Made by a program: the position numbers and the translations under genes. From an uncultured Bacteroidota bacterium (GTDB taxonomy: Bacteria; Bacteroidota; Bacteroidia; Bacteroidales; P3): DNA of 64,000 bases. Shown piece by piece: positions 1-9,213 of this stretch. Within the stretch, counting starts at the first letter, position 1. Each line of letters begins with the position of its first letter. Under the pieces are notes generated by a model, which had not been told where the DNA came from, ran no database searches, and was given only the letters and a program-made list of their open reading frames with translations. The stretch covers positions 124,001-188,000 of the forward strand of contig CACXXO010000001.1 in the NCBI GenBank assembly GCA_902771735.1, written 5' to 3'.

Positions 1-438
1 CTGTGGCACCTCAGCAGTGATCTCAAGCGTTTTAAGAAACTCACCATGGGACATCCTGTGGTGATGGGACGCCGCACTTGGGAGAGCCTACCCAAACGTC
101 CGCTGCCCGGCAGACGCAACATCGTTTTTACACAAAATACTGATTTCAAAGCCGACGGTGCCGAGGTGGTGCATAGCGTGAACAGTCTCTTCGAGGTGCT
201 AAAGGATTATGACGACGAGGTCTTCGTCATGGGCGGTGCCTCCATCTACCAGTTGTTGCTCCCGTTTACCAACAGACTTTACGTCACACGAGTCTATCGC
301 GAATTCGACGGCGACGTGTTCTTCCCCGTCATCGACATGTCGGAGTTCAACCTGGTGAGTCTGAGCGACCCCATGTTCGACGAGGAAAGCGGACTGGATT
401 ATGCTTACGAGGAATACGACAGAAAGTTCAGAATATGA
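1..438 (+). CDS. folA: Dihydrofolate reductase, C-terminal part (5' end outside window)
   Basis: The reading frame is open from base 1, so the start codon lies upstream of the window. The visible residues carry the DHFR signature GHPVVMGRRTWESLP, followed by the GRRNIVFTQ strand and the FVMGGASIYQLLLP segment that contributes to the NADPH site. The enzyme reduces dihydrofolate to tetrahydrofolate in the cytoplasm. The ATGA overlap with the next gene at 435-438 implies translational coupling. Only the first few dozen residues are missing. Confidence 0.93.
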   Translation: MWHLSSDLKRFKKLTMGHPVVMGRRTWESLPKRPLPGRRNIVFTQNTDFKADGAEVVHSVNSLFEVLKDYDDEVFVMGGASIYQLLLPFTNRLYVTRVYREFDGDVFFPVIDMSEFNLVSLSDPMFDEESGLDYAYEEYDRKFRI

Positions 439-1676
439 ATGTTACAATAATCAATATAGGCGACGAACTGCTCATCGGGCAGGTGGTCAACACCAATGCC
501 TCGACAATGTCGAAGCTGCTCACCGAGGCGGGCATGGAGGTTCGCAAGACCATGGTGGTGGGCGATGTCTATGACGACATCCGGGCTACCGTCGACGAAG
601 CCATGCACGAGAGCGACGCCGTGCTGGTCACCGGCGGCCTCGGCCCCACCAAAGACGACATAACAAAGAAACTGTTGTGCGAATATTTCAACTCAGAACT
701 GGTTGAAAACGAGATGGCTCTACAGAATGTAAAGCGTATCTTCGAGAGCCGTGGCTACGAGCTGACGCCCGTCAACCGCGCCCAAGCACTCGTGCCTCGC
801 TGCTGCGAGGTATTGAATAACGATTTGGGCACAGCCCCCTGCATGTGGTTTGGAGGAAAGGCCGTGTTGGTCTCCCTCCCAGGTGTGCCATTCGAAATGG
901 AGTGGCTGATGCGCAACCGCGTCATTCCCAAACTACAGGAAACATTCGGCACCGACATCATCATCAACAAGAACATCTTGGTGCAGGGCATCGGCGAGTC
1001 GTTTCTGAGCGACTTGATAGAGCCATGGGAACTCTCTCTGCCGGAGAACGTCAAACTGGCCTATCTGCCCGTAGCCGGGCTGACCAAGCTGAGGCTAACG
1101 GCTAGATTTTCTAGAGATTCTAAAGAAACTAGTATTTCCAGCCTCTTGCCGGGCCTTTATGAACTGGCCGGGAAATACATCGTCGGCGAGGACTGCGAGA
1201 CCCTCGACGAGCTGGTGCACAAAACATTAATCGAGAAAGGTCTCACCCTGGCTACCGCCGAGAGCTGCACGGGTGGCAACATCGCCCGCCTGCTGACAGC
1301 CCAAGCGGGTGCTTCAGCCTACTTCAAAGGCGGCGTGGTGGCCTACAGCAACGAAGTGAAAGAATGTGCCTTGGGCGTGAGACACAGCACATTGGAAACC
1401 CATGGTGCCGTGAGTGAGGAGACCGTCCGCGAGATGGCGGAGGGTGTGCGCCAACGCTTGGGTGCCGACCTGGCCATCGCCACCACCGGCATCGCCGGGC
1501 CCGACGGCGGCACCAAGGAGAAACCTGTGGGGACAGTGTGGATTGCCGTGGCCGACAAAACACATACCGAAGCCAAACTGCTGCAATTCGGCGCCAATAG
1601 GCGGCAGCAGAACATCGACCGCTCGACCAACCAAGCCTACGCAATGCTAATACGTCTGATATGTCAAAAGGACTGA
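435..1676 (+). CDS. cinA: CinA family protein (MoCF domain plus nicotinamide-nucleotide amidase domain)
   Basis: The protein has 413 residues, the usual CinA length. The N-terminal MoCF-like domain is shown by GDELLIGQVVNTNA and VTGGLGPTKDD. The C-terminal PncC-type domain is shown by AESCTGGNIARLLT and FKGGVVAYSNEVK. In the family the C-terminal domain deamidates NMN, and the N-terminal domain can hydrolyse ADP-ribose. The start overlaps the folA stop by 4 bp and the end overlaps the next gene by 16 bp, so this is a tight operon. Competence function is not implied here. Confidence 0.93.
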   Translation: MNVTIINIGDELLIGQVVNTNASTMSKLLTEAGMEVRKTMVVGDVYDDIRATVDEAMHESDAVLVTGGLGPTKDDITKKLLCEYFNSELVENEMALQNVKRIFESRGYELTPVNRAQALVPRCCEVLNNDLGTAPCMWFGGKAVLVSLPGVPFEMEWLMRNRVIPKLQETFGTDIIINKNILVQGIGESFLSDLIEPWELSLPENVKLAYLPVAGLTKLRLTARFSRDSKETSISSLLPGLYELAGKYIVGEDCETLDELVHKTLIEKGLTLATAESCTGGNIARLLTAQAGASAYFKGGVVAYSNEVKECALGVRHSTLETHGAVSEETVREMAEGVRQRLGADLAIATTGIAGPDGGTKEKPVGTVWIAVADKTHTEAKLLQFGANRRQQNIDRSTNQAYAMLIRLICQKD

Positions 1677-2038
1677 TAACCATCCTAATGCTCGTGGTGA
1701 GCAACGTCTTCATGACCTTCGCCTGGTATGGCAACCTGAAGCTGCAGCAGATGAACGTCATCAAAGACTGGCCGTTGATAGCCATCATCGCCCTGTCGTG
1801 GGGATTGGCCTTCTTCGAGTATTCCTTCATGATACCGGCCAACCGCATCGGCAGTCAGATCACCGGCGGCCCCTTCTCGCTGATGGAGCTGAAAATCATC
1901 CAGGAATGCGTCTCGTTGCTGGTCTTCACCATCATCGTAGCCACCGTCTTCAAAGGCGAGCCCATCCGCTGGAACCACCTCGTCAGCTTCGGATGCATTG
2001 TGCTGGCGGTGTTCTTCGCATTCATGAAAACGAAATAG
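1661..2038 (+). CDS. DUF486 / small DMT-family membrane protein
   Basis: A 125-residue protein with four hydrophobic segments. It matches the small DMT-like family DUF486, with an N-terminal VSNVFMTFAWYGNLK segment and the conserved FFEYSFMIPANRIG block. Substrate is unknown for the family. The start lies inside the end of cinA (16-bp overlap), which argues for co-transcription from the folA side. Confidence 0.85.
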   Translation: MSKGLITILMLVVSNVFMTFAWYGNLKLQQMNVIKDWPLIAIIALSWGLAFFEYSFMIPANRIGSQITGGPFSLMELKIIQECVSLLVFTIIVATVFKGEPIRWNHLVSFGCIVLAVFFAFMKTK

Positions 2039-2047
2039 CACGGCGCG

Positions 2048-2605
2048 ATGAGCAACTATGGCGTGACACAGATGATTGTCAGGTCTGTCTTGAACAAGAT
2101 GGACAGTCGCAACCGGCAGCAGCCGCAACTGAAAGATTATGACAAGATCACTGTGTTCAAAGCCCGCGGCGGCGCCTGGTTCACGATTGTTCTCAGTTGC
2201 CTCATCATAGCGATGATGCTGTATTGGCTGATTTTCAGCGACCCTGACTTTTGGATGTATGTAGTGTGCCTATTCTGCATTGTTATTTTCATATTTATCC
2301 TACGCAAGAGTATCTCGATGCTCAAGGCACAGATTATTGTAGGGCCGGAGAAGCTGGTGCTGGACGGCGCTATAGAATACACAACGAAAAGGAAACGGAG
2401 GTATTGGCTCACCGGAGGATTGGAAACGAGCGACCTGGTGGTGGAGATACCGTGGAGCAGCATCTCCCTTCTGGCAACCGATTTTCCCACACTGGTAGTC
2501 AAGAACTATGCCGGAGAATGTTTCTTGATGGAGCTCAGTTACTTCGACATGAAGGTGACACGGGAAATCAGCAAATATCACAAAATAGAAGAAACGGTAT
2601 TATGA
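2048..2605 (+). CDS. PH-like-domain membrane protein of unknown function
   Basis: A 185-residue protein. Residues 1-40 are soluble and basic. Two transmembrane helices follow at about residues 41-85 (WFTIVLSCLIIAMMLYWLIF and MYVVCLFCIVIFIFIL). The C-terminal half is beta-rich, with IIVGPEKLVLDG and VVEIPWSSISLLA resembling bacterial PH-like domains. The stop overlaps the ATG of the following glycosidase (ATGA). No specific function can be given. Confidence 0.7.
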   Translation: MSNYGVTQMIVRSVLNKMDSRNRQQPQLKDYDKITVFKARGGAWFTIVLSCLIIAMMLYWLIFSDPDFWMYVVCLFCIVIFIFILRKSISMLKAQIIVGPEKLVLDGAIEYTTKRKRRYWLTGGLETSDLVVEIPWSSISLLATDFPTLVVKNYAGECFLMELSYFDMKVTREISKYHKIEETVL

Positions 2606-4665
2606 TTATGAAAAAGATATGGATTTTTGCGTTGCCGCTGTTGCTGGCGGCATGTGCAACGAAGCCCGACACGGTGGAACTGACCGAATGGGAGTATTCC
2701 AACACCGAGTGTCTGTTTATAGAAGCCACCGTTCCAGGCTTCATCCATCAGAGCTTGATGGCAGAAGGTGAAATTAAAGATCCATACTATGGCACCAACG
2801 AAGACAGCGTACTCTATCACGGTATTCCCCTAGACAAACTGCATTGGACTTATATGACGGTCGTCCTTCCAGAAGACTTGCCAGAGGGCGACAGTCTGTG
2901 GCTGGTCTTCGATGGGATAGCCGGCAATGCCGAAGTGTTGGTTTTTGACACTATATTCCATTCTCTTGGCCATGTCGACAACATGTTTGTCCAGTATGCA
3001 TTTCCCCTTACGGATATCGACAAAAAGTACGATTTCGAGGTACGGGTACGATTCTCGCCATTGGACGACTCGCTGCGCGAAGCCGCCTACGGCATCCCGC
3101 TGCCCGAGCGGCGCGCCTTCACCCGCATAGCGCCCTACCAGCAAGGCTGGGATTGGGGGCCCAAGCTGCCTACCTGTGGCATCTGGAAGCGGGTGTATAT
3201 CACCAACAAACGGCCAAGAATTCAAAACACTTCCATTATCCAGAATTCCTTAAAAGTCGACCTCCACCAGGAGCCTGACTCCATCGGCCAAAGCTTCACC
3301 TTCTACCGCGACGGCAAGCCCATCTTTATCAAGGGTGCCAACTGGATACCCGTGCATTCTTTCCCTGTGCTGGACAGTGCCAACAAGGCAAGATACCACT
3401 ACCTGCTCTGTTCCGCCAAGGAGGCGGGATTCAATATGATAAGAGTATGGGGCGGAGGCATCTATGAGCACGACTACTTCTACCACCTCTGCGACTCGCT
3501 TGGAATCATGGTGTGGCAAGATTTCATGTTCGCTGGCACCCCCTACCCCGATAGTCCCGAAATGTTGGAAAGCATCCGCAAGGAAGCACGCCAGCAGGTG
3601 AGCCGTCTAGCAAAGCATCCCTGCATCGTCCTTTGGTGTGGCAACAACGAGGTGAAAAATGGCTGGGAAGACTGGGGATGGCAGGGCCAATTCAACTGGA
3701 CACCCAAACAACGTGCCCGTCTGGAGAAGGCTATGGACACCATCTTCGGATACACTAGTTCAACTAGTAATACTAGTTCGACCAGCATCCTTGCGCAGGC
3801 TGTGAAAGATTGCGACCCGCTACAGCGTCCCTATATCACCACCTCGCCGCTTTACGGCTGGGGCCACCCCGAATGCGTCACCCACGGCGACAGCCACTAC
3901 TGGGGCGTCTGGTGGGGCGAGGAGTCGTTCGAGAAATATGCCGAGAAAACCGGTCGTTTCATGTCCGAATACGGTTTCCAAAGCTATCCCATGATGAGCA
4001 CTGTCAGGCGTTTCTGTCCAGAGGACCAGCTCTATATCGACTCTCCCACCCTTCGCAGCCACCAGAAGCATGGCCGCGGCCGCGAGATAATCGACAAGGC
4101 CATGAGGCAATACTATGGTTTCGACAGCCGCAGCCTCTCGTTGGAGAACTATGCCTACGTCAGTCAGCTGCTGCAGGCTTGGGGCGTGGGTTACGGCATC
4201 TATCAGCACATTTCTCAACAGCCCCATTGTATGGGCACCCTCTACTGGCAGCTCAACGACTGCTGGCCCGTGGCCTCGTGGTCATCCATTGACTATTATG
4301 GCAACTGGAAAGCCCTCCACTACCGGGCACAAGCCCTCTTTGCCGACAACGTCGAACTCGACCGCTGGCAACAGTATTATTCCGTCTACCCCAAGGACCG
4401 CACCTATCCAGAACCTAAATACCGCCTCAACCAAGCCTGGCAGTCCGACGGATCCCTCGTCGTAACAATCATGGCCCTCTCCGACCTCTACGACCTCTAC
4501 ATCGACACCGATCCCCACATCGACGGCCACTTCTCCCGCAACTTCGTCGACCTAAAAGCCGGCCAAAAACTCACCTCGAGATTCATCCCTGTCGACCCCA
4601 AGGCCGACCTCTCGAAACTCAAAATCACCGTCCGCACCCTTAACGAACTATACGTCCATCGGTAG
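2602..4665 (+). CDS. GH2-family beta-mannosidase-like lipoprotein, missing the Ig-like domain
   Basis: The protein has 687 residues. The start at 2602 (MIMKKIW) overlaps the previous stop and gives a lipoprotein signal (LLLAACATK). An N-terminal sugar-binding sandwich follows (VPGFIHQSL, GWDWGPKLPTCGIWK), then a TIM barrel with acid/base E350 in LWCGNNEVK and nucleophile E456 in MSEYGFQSYP. Family members are usually near 850 residues. Here the sandwich leads almost directly into the barrel (VDLHQEPDSIGQSF, GKPIFIKGANWIP), so about 100 residues corresponding to the Ig-like domain are absent. A TSSTSNTSSTS loop is encoded around 3763-3789. Probable role is exo-hydrolysis of beta-mannosides. 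The shortened fold makes activity uncertain. Confidence 0.88.
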   Translation: MIMKKIWIFALPLLLAACATKPDTVELTEWEYSNTECLFIEATVPGFIHQSLMAEGEIKDPYYGTNEDSVLYHGIPLDKLHWTYMTVVLPEDLPEGDSLWLVFDGIAGNAEVLVFDTIFHSLGHVDNMFVQYAFPLTDIDKKYDFEVRVRFSPLDDSLREAAYGIPLPERRAFTRIAPYQQGWDWGPKLPTCGIWKRVYITNKRPRIQNTSIIQNSLKVDLHQEPDSIGQSFTFYRDGKPIFIKGANWIPVHSFPVLDSANKARYHYLLCSAKEAGFNMIRVWGGGIYEHDYFYHLCDSLGIMVWQDFMFAGTPYPDSPEMLESIRKEARQQVSRLAKHPCIVLWCGNNEVKNGWEDWGWQGQFNWTPKQRARLEKAMDTIFGYTSSTSNTSSTSILAQAVKDCDPLQRPYITTSPLYGWGHPECVTHGDSHYWGVWWGEESFEKYAEKTGRFMSEYGFQSYPMMSTVRRFCPEDQLYIDSPTLRSHQKHGRGREIIDKAMRQYYGFDSRSLSLENYAYVSQLLQAWGVGYGIYQHISQQPHCMGTLYWQLNDCWPVASWSSIDYYGNWKALHYRAQALFADNVELDRWQQYYSVYPKDRTYPEPKYRLNQAWQSDGSLVVTIMALSDLYDLYIDTDPHIDGHFSRNFVDLKAGQKLTSRFIPVDPKADLSKLKITVRTLNELYVHR

Positions 4666-4725
4666 CGAAACGGAAACTTTTCAACAAGTTATCAACAAGG
4701 CGTCAAGTAGCTATAAACCAGTTAT

Positions 4726-4790
4726 GAACTCCCTACCAACTCCCTACCAACTCCTACCGTGGTAGGAGTTGGTAGGGAGTTGGTAGGGCG
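4726..4790. repeat. 11-nt-periodic dyad element, copy E1
   Basis: A perfect inverted repeat with 28-bp arms (4731-4758 and 4761-4788) and a 2-nt centre GT. The arms are built of 11-nt units of the type CAACTCCCTAC. There is no T-run, so it is not an ordinary terminator. It lies between the GH2 gene and lon. Related elements occur at 16.7, 28.7, 43.6 and 54.4 kb. Confidence 0.85.
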
Positions 4791-4815
4791 ATGGAAGGGT
4801 ATTAATACCTTGTTA

Positions 4816-4832
4816 TTGGCACGGAATTTGCT
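4816..4832 (+). promoter_or_regulatory. Sigma-54-like -24/-12 promoter upstream of lon
   Basis: TTGGCACGGAATTTGCT has GG and GC separated by exactly 10 nt, matching the sigma-54 consensus. It lies about 97 nt before the lon ATG and just after repeat E1. Similar sites precede dnaK and grpE. No activator binding site was identified. Confidence 0.6.
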
Positions 4833-4928
4833 ATAAAGATATACGTGTGCGAAAATATTATTGTGGAGTGATGAAACAAAAGAACGCATTTTACGTTAAT
4901 AGTATATTTAAGATTGAAACTACAAAAC

Positions 4929-7445
4929 ATGAAATATACCGATTTTGATGAGTTGGGAGAGATGATAGCGAGAGGAGGGAACGTGAAGGCCAATATCGTG
5001 CCCGTTGTCGACGAGGGCGACGAGGATGTGCTGCTGAACGACGACAACATCGAGGACGAACTGGCCGTGTTGCCCGTGATGGACCAGGTGCTGTTCCCCG
5101 GAGTGCTCATTCCCATCGCGGCACGCCGCGCCAAAAGCCGCCAACTGCTTGAGGAGGTGAGCGGCACATCGCGCCATATCGCCGTCTTTACCCAGAAAGG
5201 CAACGAGGAAGAGCCCACGGAGTTCGACCTCTATCCCGTGGGTGTGGTGGCCAAGGTGCTGAAAGTGTTCGATATCCGGAGATCCGACACCATCGTCGCC
5301 GTGCTTCAGGGTGTCACCCGCTGCCATTCGCTTAACATCACCTCGAAGACCCCCTATATGAAAGGCACCGTGGAACTGGCTCCCGAAAGCACCGACGGCA
5401 TGGGTACCCAGGCTTTCCACCGGAGAATCACCCTCTTGCGTCGCCAATACGGCGAGATGATGAAAAACCGCATGCAGGACGACGAACTGGCCGGCATGCT
5501 CACCAATATTGGCAGCGACAAGATTTTCATCAACTTCGGCGCCACCCACATGGACGTGGATGCCGAAGTGAAATACTCTTTCCTGGCTTGCGACAGCTAT
5601 CGCACCCGCGTCGACAAAATGCTGGAGCAGCTGAGCACCCTGAAGGGGCTCGACGAACTGCGCCGCGAGATTGACAACAAAACCAAAGACGAGCTTGAAA
5701 AACAGCAACGCGAGTACTACCTGCGCCAGCAGATGAGTGTCATCCAGGAAGAACTGGGTGGCCCGGGCAAAAGCTCCTTCTGGGGCGACAACTCGGGCGA
5801 CGTGGAAGAGTTGCGCAAGAAGGCCGCCGACAAACAGTGGCCCGAGAATGTAGCCAAGGTGTTCGACCGCGAACTGGCCAAACTCTCACGCATCCAGCCC
5901 ATGTCGAGCGACTACACCGTGCAACTGTCCTATCTCGAAACCTTGCTGGAAATACCCTGGACAACCACCGAGGCCGACAAGGAAAACTATGACATCAAGC
6001 ATGCCCGCGAGGTGATGGACAAAGACCATTTCGGCATCGAGAAAGTGAAAGACCGCATAGTGGAATACCTGGCAGTGAGAAAACGGCAGGTGGAGAAAGG
6101 CGTCACCGCCAAAGCCCAAGTGCTCTGCCTGGTGGGACCTCCCGGCACGGGCAAAACAAGCGTCTGCCGCTCGGTGGCAGAAGCCCTGGGCCGCCCCTAT
6201 CGGCGCGTGGCCTTGGGAGGCCTGCACGACGAGGCCGAGATTCGTGGCCACCGCCGCACCTATGTCGGCGCCATGCCGGGCCGCATCATGCAAGAAATAG
6301 TCAAGGCCGGCGTGGCCAACCCTGTCTTTGTGCTCGACGAGATTGACAAGGTACAGAATGGCTCCGTACACGGCGATCCCTCATCAGCACTGCTCGAGGT
6401 TCTCGACCCAGAACAGAACTGCCACTTCCACGACAACTTCATCAACCTCGACTACGACCTTTCGAAGGTGCTCTTCATTGCCACCGCCAACAACGCCGCC
6501 TCCATCCAACCCGCACTGCTCGACCGCATGGAGGTCATCGACTTCAGCGGCTATGTCCTCGAGGAGAAACTCGAGATTGCCAAACGGCACCTGCTGCCGC
6601 GCATCATGAAAGACGCCGTGGTCGACCGCCGGACAATGAAATTCCCGTCCGAGATACTGACTCTGGTGGTCAACGACTACACCCGCGAAGCCGGCGTACG
6701 CCAATTGGAGAAACAACTGTCGAAGGTGGTGCGCCACCGAGTGGTGATGCTCGAGAGCGGCAAAGCATGCAAATGCACCGTTACCGCCGAAGAGGTCAAG
6801 AAAGTGCTCGGGCTGCCCATCCACAACAGCGACCGCCGACTGCCAGCACCCCGCGAAGGCGTGGTGACAGGCCTGGCATGGACCCCCGTGGGCGGCGAAA
6901 TTCTCTTCATCGAAGCCTCGCTCAGCAAAGGTAAAGGCACACTGACAATGACCGGCAACCTGGGCGACGTGATGAAAGAGTCGGCCACACTGGCTTTCGA
7001 ATACATCAAAACCAACAGTGAACACTTCGGTATCAAACCCGAACAAATAGAAAAAAGCAACATTCACATCCACGTCCCGGAAGGTGCTGTGCCCAAGGAC
7101 GGCCCGTCAGCGGGCATCACGATGTTCGTGGCCATGGTCTCTGCTCTGACACATAGGAAAGTACGCCCCGAAATAGCCATGACTGGCGAAATTACGCTAC
7201 GCGGCAAAGTAACCCCCATCGGCGGCGTGAAAGAGAAGATTTTGGCCGCCAAACGCGCCGGCATCACCGACCTGTTGCTGTGCGAGGACAACCGCCGCGA
7301 CGTAGAGGAAATAGAGCCCCGCTATCTGGACGGGCTGAAATTCCACTACATCAATGAGATGAGCGAAGCCATGCCACTTGCATTGGTCGATGAAGTACGT
7401 CCCAAAGGCCGTACCACTCAACGAAAAAAAGGAGAGAAAAAATGA
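4929..7445 (+). CDS. lon: ATP-dependent Lon protease (LonA type)
   Basis: The protein has 838 residues from the first ATG; a TTG five codons upstream is less likely. The order is an N-terminal substrate-binding domain, the AAA+ module (Walker [10 protein letters not shown], Walker [10 protein letters not shown]) and the C-terminal protease with catalytic dyad S727 ([11 protein letters not shown]) and K770 ([13 protein letters not shown]). The 43-residue spacing of the dyad is the one known for Lon. It degrades misfolded and regulatory proteins in the cytoplasm. A sigma-54-like site lies upstream. The stop overlaps the start of the next gene (ATGA). Confidence 0.97.
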   Translation: MKYTDFDELGEMIARGGNVKANIVPVVDEGDEDVLLNDDNIEDELAVLPVMDQVLFPGVLIPIAARRAKSRQLLEEVSGTSRHIAVFTQKGNEEEPTEFDLYPVGVVAKVLKVFDIRRSDTIVAVLQGVTRCHSLNITSKTPYMKGTVELAPESTDGMGTQAFHRRITLLRRQYGEMMKNRMQDDELAGMLTNIGSDKIFINFGATHMDVDAEVKYSFLACDSYRTRVDKMLEQLSTLKGLDELRREIDNKTKDELEKQQREYYLRQQMSVIQEELGGPGKSSFWGDNSGDVEELRKKAADKQWPENVAKVFDRELAKLSRIQPMSSDYTVQLSYLETLLEIPWTTTEADKENYDIKHAREVMDKDHFGIEKVKDRIVEYLAVRKRQVEKGVTAKAQVLCLVGPPGTGKTSVCRSVAEALGRPYRRVALGGLHDEAEIRGHRRTYVGAMPGRIMQEIVKAGVANPVFVLDEIDKVQNGSVHGDPSSALLEVLDPEQNCHFHDNFINLDYDLSKVLFIATANNAASIQPALLDRMEVIDFSGYVLEEKLEIAKRHLLPRIMKDAVVDRRTMKFPSEILTLVVNDYTREAGVRQLEKQLSKVVRHRVVMLESGKACKCTVTAEEVKKVLGLPIHNSDRRLPAPREGVVTGLAWTPVGGEILFIEASLSKGKGTLTMTGNLGDVMKESATLAFEYIKTNSEHFGIKPEQIEKSNIHIHVPEGAVPKDGPSAGITMFVAMVSALTHRKVRPEIAMTGEITLRGKVTPIGGVKEKILAAKRAGITDLLLCEDNRRDVEEIEPRYLDGLKFHYINEMSEAMPLALVDEVRPKGRTTQRKKGEKK

Positions 7446-8935
7446 GGAAGCATGTTTTACAATTGCTGTGCATCAGCATAATATTCAATTTTCAATTATC
7501 CGTTGTCAATCCCGCCTCGGCCCAAGGGTCGGCCTTTGTGGCCAACCAACAACACATGGCCATCCTGCCTGGCAACGTGAAGAATGTCACCTTCATCGAC
7601 GGCGAACTCTACTGTCTCGCCTCGGGTGTGATGCTAAAAGCACAGCGCAGTGGCGAGCAGCTGCTGGGCTTCTGGGCCGACACCGACTACGTGAAGCTCC
7701 AGGAGAACATAGAATATGTGGTACAGCACCCCTCGGGCGACATCTATTTCACCGCACGCGACAAAAAAGGGCGCTCATTCCTTTACCGCTGCGCCGATTT
7801 CGGCAGTAAAAGTCCCAAAGTGAAACAAATCCGTATGGGCGGAGGCCTGTTCAACAAAGGCATGACCGTGGAGCATCCCACCTTTACCGACGACGGCAAG
7901 ATGATTATCTTCTCGTCGAACCATGAACGATACAGTGAAGGCGGCTACGACCTGTGGTACGCCTTGTTCGACGGCAAGCGCTGGTCAAAGCCCGAGAACC
8001 TTGGTCGCCGTATCAACACCCACTCCGACGAAGTGGCCCCCACCGTCTATCACGACTGCCTTCTGTTCTCCTCCAACGGCCACCCCGAAGACAACGGCAG
8101 ATTGAGCCTCTATTCCACACGCCTCATTTCTGACCACGTAGTGGGCGACACCGTGGGCATGATTCAAATAGGGCGCTGCCGCGTACAACGGTTGCCGTCG
8201 CCACTGAATTCCGACTATGCCGATGATTTCGACATCGCCATCGACACTGCAGAAGGATGCGGCTACTGGGTTTCACGACGCGTTGCCACAGACACCGACT
8301 CGCAACTCTTCTCCTTCTCCGGCGCACTCGACGGAGTGCTCCTTTGGGGCACTGTGACCGACCGATTCGACCACCCGCTCCCCGGCGTGGCCATCACCGC
8401 CCGACAAGGCAAGGAAGCAGTGTGCAACACCGTCACCGACCAAGACGGCCAATACCGCATCTATCTCATGTGCAACCAATACTACGACATAGCCTTCCAA
8501 CTCGACAACTTCTTCGTCAGTTTCGAATCGGTGAATACCACCAAAGGAGAAGAGGAGTATCTCATCACCGAATGCCGTCGCGACGTGCAGCTCGACCACC
8601 TGCCGATTGGCCAACGCATCTTCTTTGAGGACCTATTCGGCCCCGATGTCGACGTCGAACTCAGCGAACGAGGCATCGAACTGCTCGCGCCTCTGGTGCA
8701 ATTCCTCAACGACAATCCCTCGATGAAAGTCAGCATGACACTTATCAACGATCTTACCAATAACAAAAATTTCAATCTTATGCTCACCGACGAGCGCATC
8801 CAGTCGCTCGAAAATTACCTCTACCCTCTCCTTCCACCAACGGTCAAAATCGACATTAACAACGGTTGCATCGGTCGTGACGGATGCAGCAACGCCACAG
8901 GAACATCGCGTCTAACGGTATTGATAAACAAGTGA
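7442..8935 (+). CDS. PorE-like envelope protein: beta-propeller, carboxypeptidase-regulatory-like and OmpA_C-like domains
   Basis: A 497-residue exported protein with a signal peptide ending near ASAQG. Residues about 40-290 contain PD40/WD40-like blades (HPTFTDDGKMIIFSSN, GGYDLWYALFDGKRW). Residues about 300-380 form a carboxypeptidase-regulatory-like domain (GTVTDRFDHPLPGVAI). The rest resembles an OmpA C-terminal domain. This order is the one described for the T9SS protein PorE, but the N-terminal TPR region of PorE is absent and the OmpA motif is degenerate. It probably anchors a periplasmic assembly to peptidoglycan. Overlap with lon indicates co-translation. Confidence 0.65.
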   Translation: MRKHVLQLLCISIIFNFQLSVVNPASAQGSAFVANQQHMAILPGNVKNVTFIDGELYCLASGVMLKAQRSGEQLLGFWADTDYVKLQENIEYVVQHPSGDIYFTARDKKGRSFLYRCADFGSKSPKVKQIRMGGGLFNKGMTVEHPTFTDDGKMIIFSSNHERYSEGGYDLWYALFDGKRWSKPENLGRRINTHSDEVAPTVYHDCLLFSSNGHPEDNGRLSLYSTRLISDHVVGDTVGMIQIGRCRVQRLPSPLNSDYADDFDIAIDTAEGCGYWVSRRVATDTDSQLFSFSGALDGVLLWGTVTDRFDHPLPGVAITARQGKEAVCNTVTDQDGQYRIYLMCNQYYDIAFQLDNFFVSFESVNTTKGEEEYLITECRRDVQLDHLPIGQRIFFEDLFGPDVDVELSERGIELLAPLVQFLNDNPSMKVSMTLINDLTNNKNFNLMLTDERIQSLENYLYPLLPPTVKIDINNGCIGRDGCSNATGTSRLTVLINK

Positions 8936-8957
8936 TTGAAAAATATTTGAAAAAAAA

Positions 8958-8989
8958 TTTGGTCAGTATCTAAAAAAGTAGTACTTTTG
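8958..8989 (+). promoter_or_regulatory. Bacteroidota-type promoter for tRNA-Pro
   Basis: TTTG at 8958-8961 and TACTTTTG at 8982-8989 are separated by 20 nt, matching the TTTG-N19/20-TAnnTTTG pattern. A 14-nt perfect palindrome (9025-9038) lies between it and the tRNA, in the transcribed leader. Confidence 0.75.
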
Positions 8990-9059
8990 CACCCGATTTC
9001 GAAAGAGAAATCACCGAGATTGTTCGCTCCGCGGAGCGGCGCGTTCAATTAAAATTGTT

Positions 9060-9133
9060 CGGGGTGTGGCGCAGTTGGCTAGCGCACTTGCATGGGGTGC
9101 AAGGGGTCGAAAGTTCGAGTCTTTTCACCCCGA
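9060..9133 (+). tRNA. tRNA-Pro (anticodon GGG)
   Basis: A 74-nt cloverleaf. The acceptor stem CGGGGTG pairs with CACCCCG, with A as discriminator. The anticodon stem is CTTGC/GCAAG, with loop ATGGGGT giving anticodon GGG. The T-loop is GTTCGAGTC. The C1-G72 pair is typical of bacterial proline tRNAs. CCA is not encoded. Confidence 0.92.
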
Positions 9134-9145
9134 CAATCAAAAAAA

Positions 9146-9178
9146 AGAGAGTTTCAACGGAGACTCTCTTTTTTTTTC
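9146..9178. terminator. Bidirectional terminator between tRNA-Pro and murF
   Basis: The stem AGAGAGT/ACTCTCT is followed by a run of T and preceded by a run of A. It can serve both the tRNA (+) and the converging murF (-). Confidence 0.75.
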
Positions 9179-9213
9179 TTTCTTGGAGACGGGGCTGGCC
9201 CACGTCTCTACAG

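Noticed and set aside
2251-2601. Upstream extension of the GH2 frame to 2251
   Set aside because: It overlaps the well-formed PH-like gene in another frame and encodes no family sequence. The ATG at 2602 gives a proper lipoprotein signal.
4726-4790. E1 as an ordinary rho-independent terminator of the GH2 gene
   Set aside because: The stem is long and perfect but no T-run follows, and related elements occur in divergent promoter regions where termination makes no sense.
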